The notes beneath the pieces are model-generated. The model was not told where the DNA came from, did not search any database, and saw only the letters and a program-made list of their open reading frames with translations. A DNA stretch of 16,327 bases from Methanosarcinales archaeon (GTDB taxonomy: Archaea > Halobacteriota > Methanosarcinia > Methanosarcinales > Methanocomedenaceae). Below, piece after piece: positions 16,193-16,327 of this stretch. The translations under genes were made by a program, and so were the position numbers. The DNA lies in contig DAOUWY010000014.1 in assembly GCA_030666885.1 (NCBI GenBank), positions 1-16,327 of the forward strand, given 5' to 3'. How positions within the stretch are numbered: position 1 is the stretch's first letter; each line of letters opens with the position of its first letter.

Positions 16193-16327
16193 TTATTGCT
16201 CCTTTTCCGCTTCGATCTTTGCAATAAGGTCGTTGATGTCCTTAAGTATTGCATCCAGGTCTATACCGTGCATCATGACACCTTCGGCCAGACTCTCATA
16301 TGAAGATGCATGACAACCTATACAACC
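16193..16327 (-). CDS. c-type cytochrome, C-terminal end (5' part off window)
   Basis: The frame is open from the window edge to TAA at 16195-16193 and gives the last 44 residues. It opens with GCIGCHASSYESLAEGVMMH, where CIGCH is a CxxCH covalent heme-attachment motif, followed by an amphipathic acidic helix ending KIEAEKEQ. The protein is therefore a c-type cytochrome that would act outside the membrane. The number of hemes cannot be told from this fragment; a multiheme protein is likely in an ANME-type archaeon but is inference. It is convergent with the aldehyde dehydrogenase gene. Confidence 0.75.
   Translation of the reverse strand, partial: GCIGCHASSYESLAEGVMMHGIDLDAILKDINDLIAKIEAEKEQ

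Overview
The window looks like a piece of an archaeal chromosome, most likely from the Methanosarcinales/ANME-2 neighbourhood. The evidence is an archaeal-type phosphopantetheine adenylyltransferase, a DUF473 protein next to a PAC2-type proteasome-assembly-chaperone homologue, archaeal valyl-tRNA synthetase, a tRNA-Thr with an intron at position 37/38, TATA-type promoters and the end of a c-type cytochrome (CxxCH). The lineage assignment is inference; no rRNA is present.

Left part (1-8172, all on the minus strand): a translationally coupled two-gene unit. The first gene encodes a 2395-residue modular protein. It has a seven-bladed SBBP-type beta-propeller, then a large conserved core of unknown function. 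The core is interrupted by five tandem lysine-less biotinyl/lipoyl-like (barrel-sandwich) domains and, further on, by two helix-hairpin-helix modules. The second gene starts one base after the first ends, has a strong Shine-Dalgarno inside the first gene's last codons, and runs off the window edge. I recall both core families from memory as neighbouring, uncharacterised large proteins in bacteria. This pair is the best candidate for an undescribed system. Its promoter carries a 9-bp inverted repeat overlapping the TATA box.

Middle (8173-9366): a 1.2-kb accessory scar. It holds a short unassigned ORF relic, a frameshifted and truncated archaeal tyrosine-recombinase (integrase) pseudogene, and a 134-bp MITE-like element with 19-bp terminal inverted repeats flanked by TA. 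It abuts two tRNA genes on the minus strand: tRNA-Arg(UCU), then intron-containing tRNA-Thr(GGU).

Right part (9670-16327): ordinary archaeal housekeeping genes. On the minus strand are coaD, valS with a tiny 51-residue membrane-protein gene overlapping its stop by ATGA, a PAC2-family protein and a DUF473 protein. On the plus strand is an aldehyde dehydrogenase. It faces a convergent c-type cytochrome gene, of which only the last 44 residues are in the window; inverted repeats that probably act as terminators lie between them.
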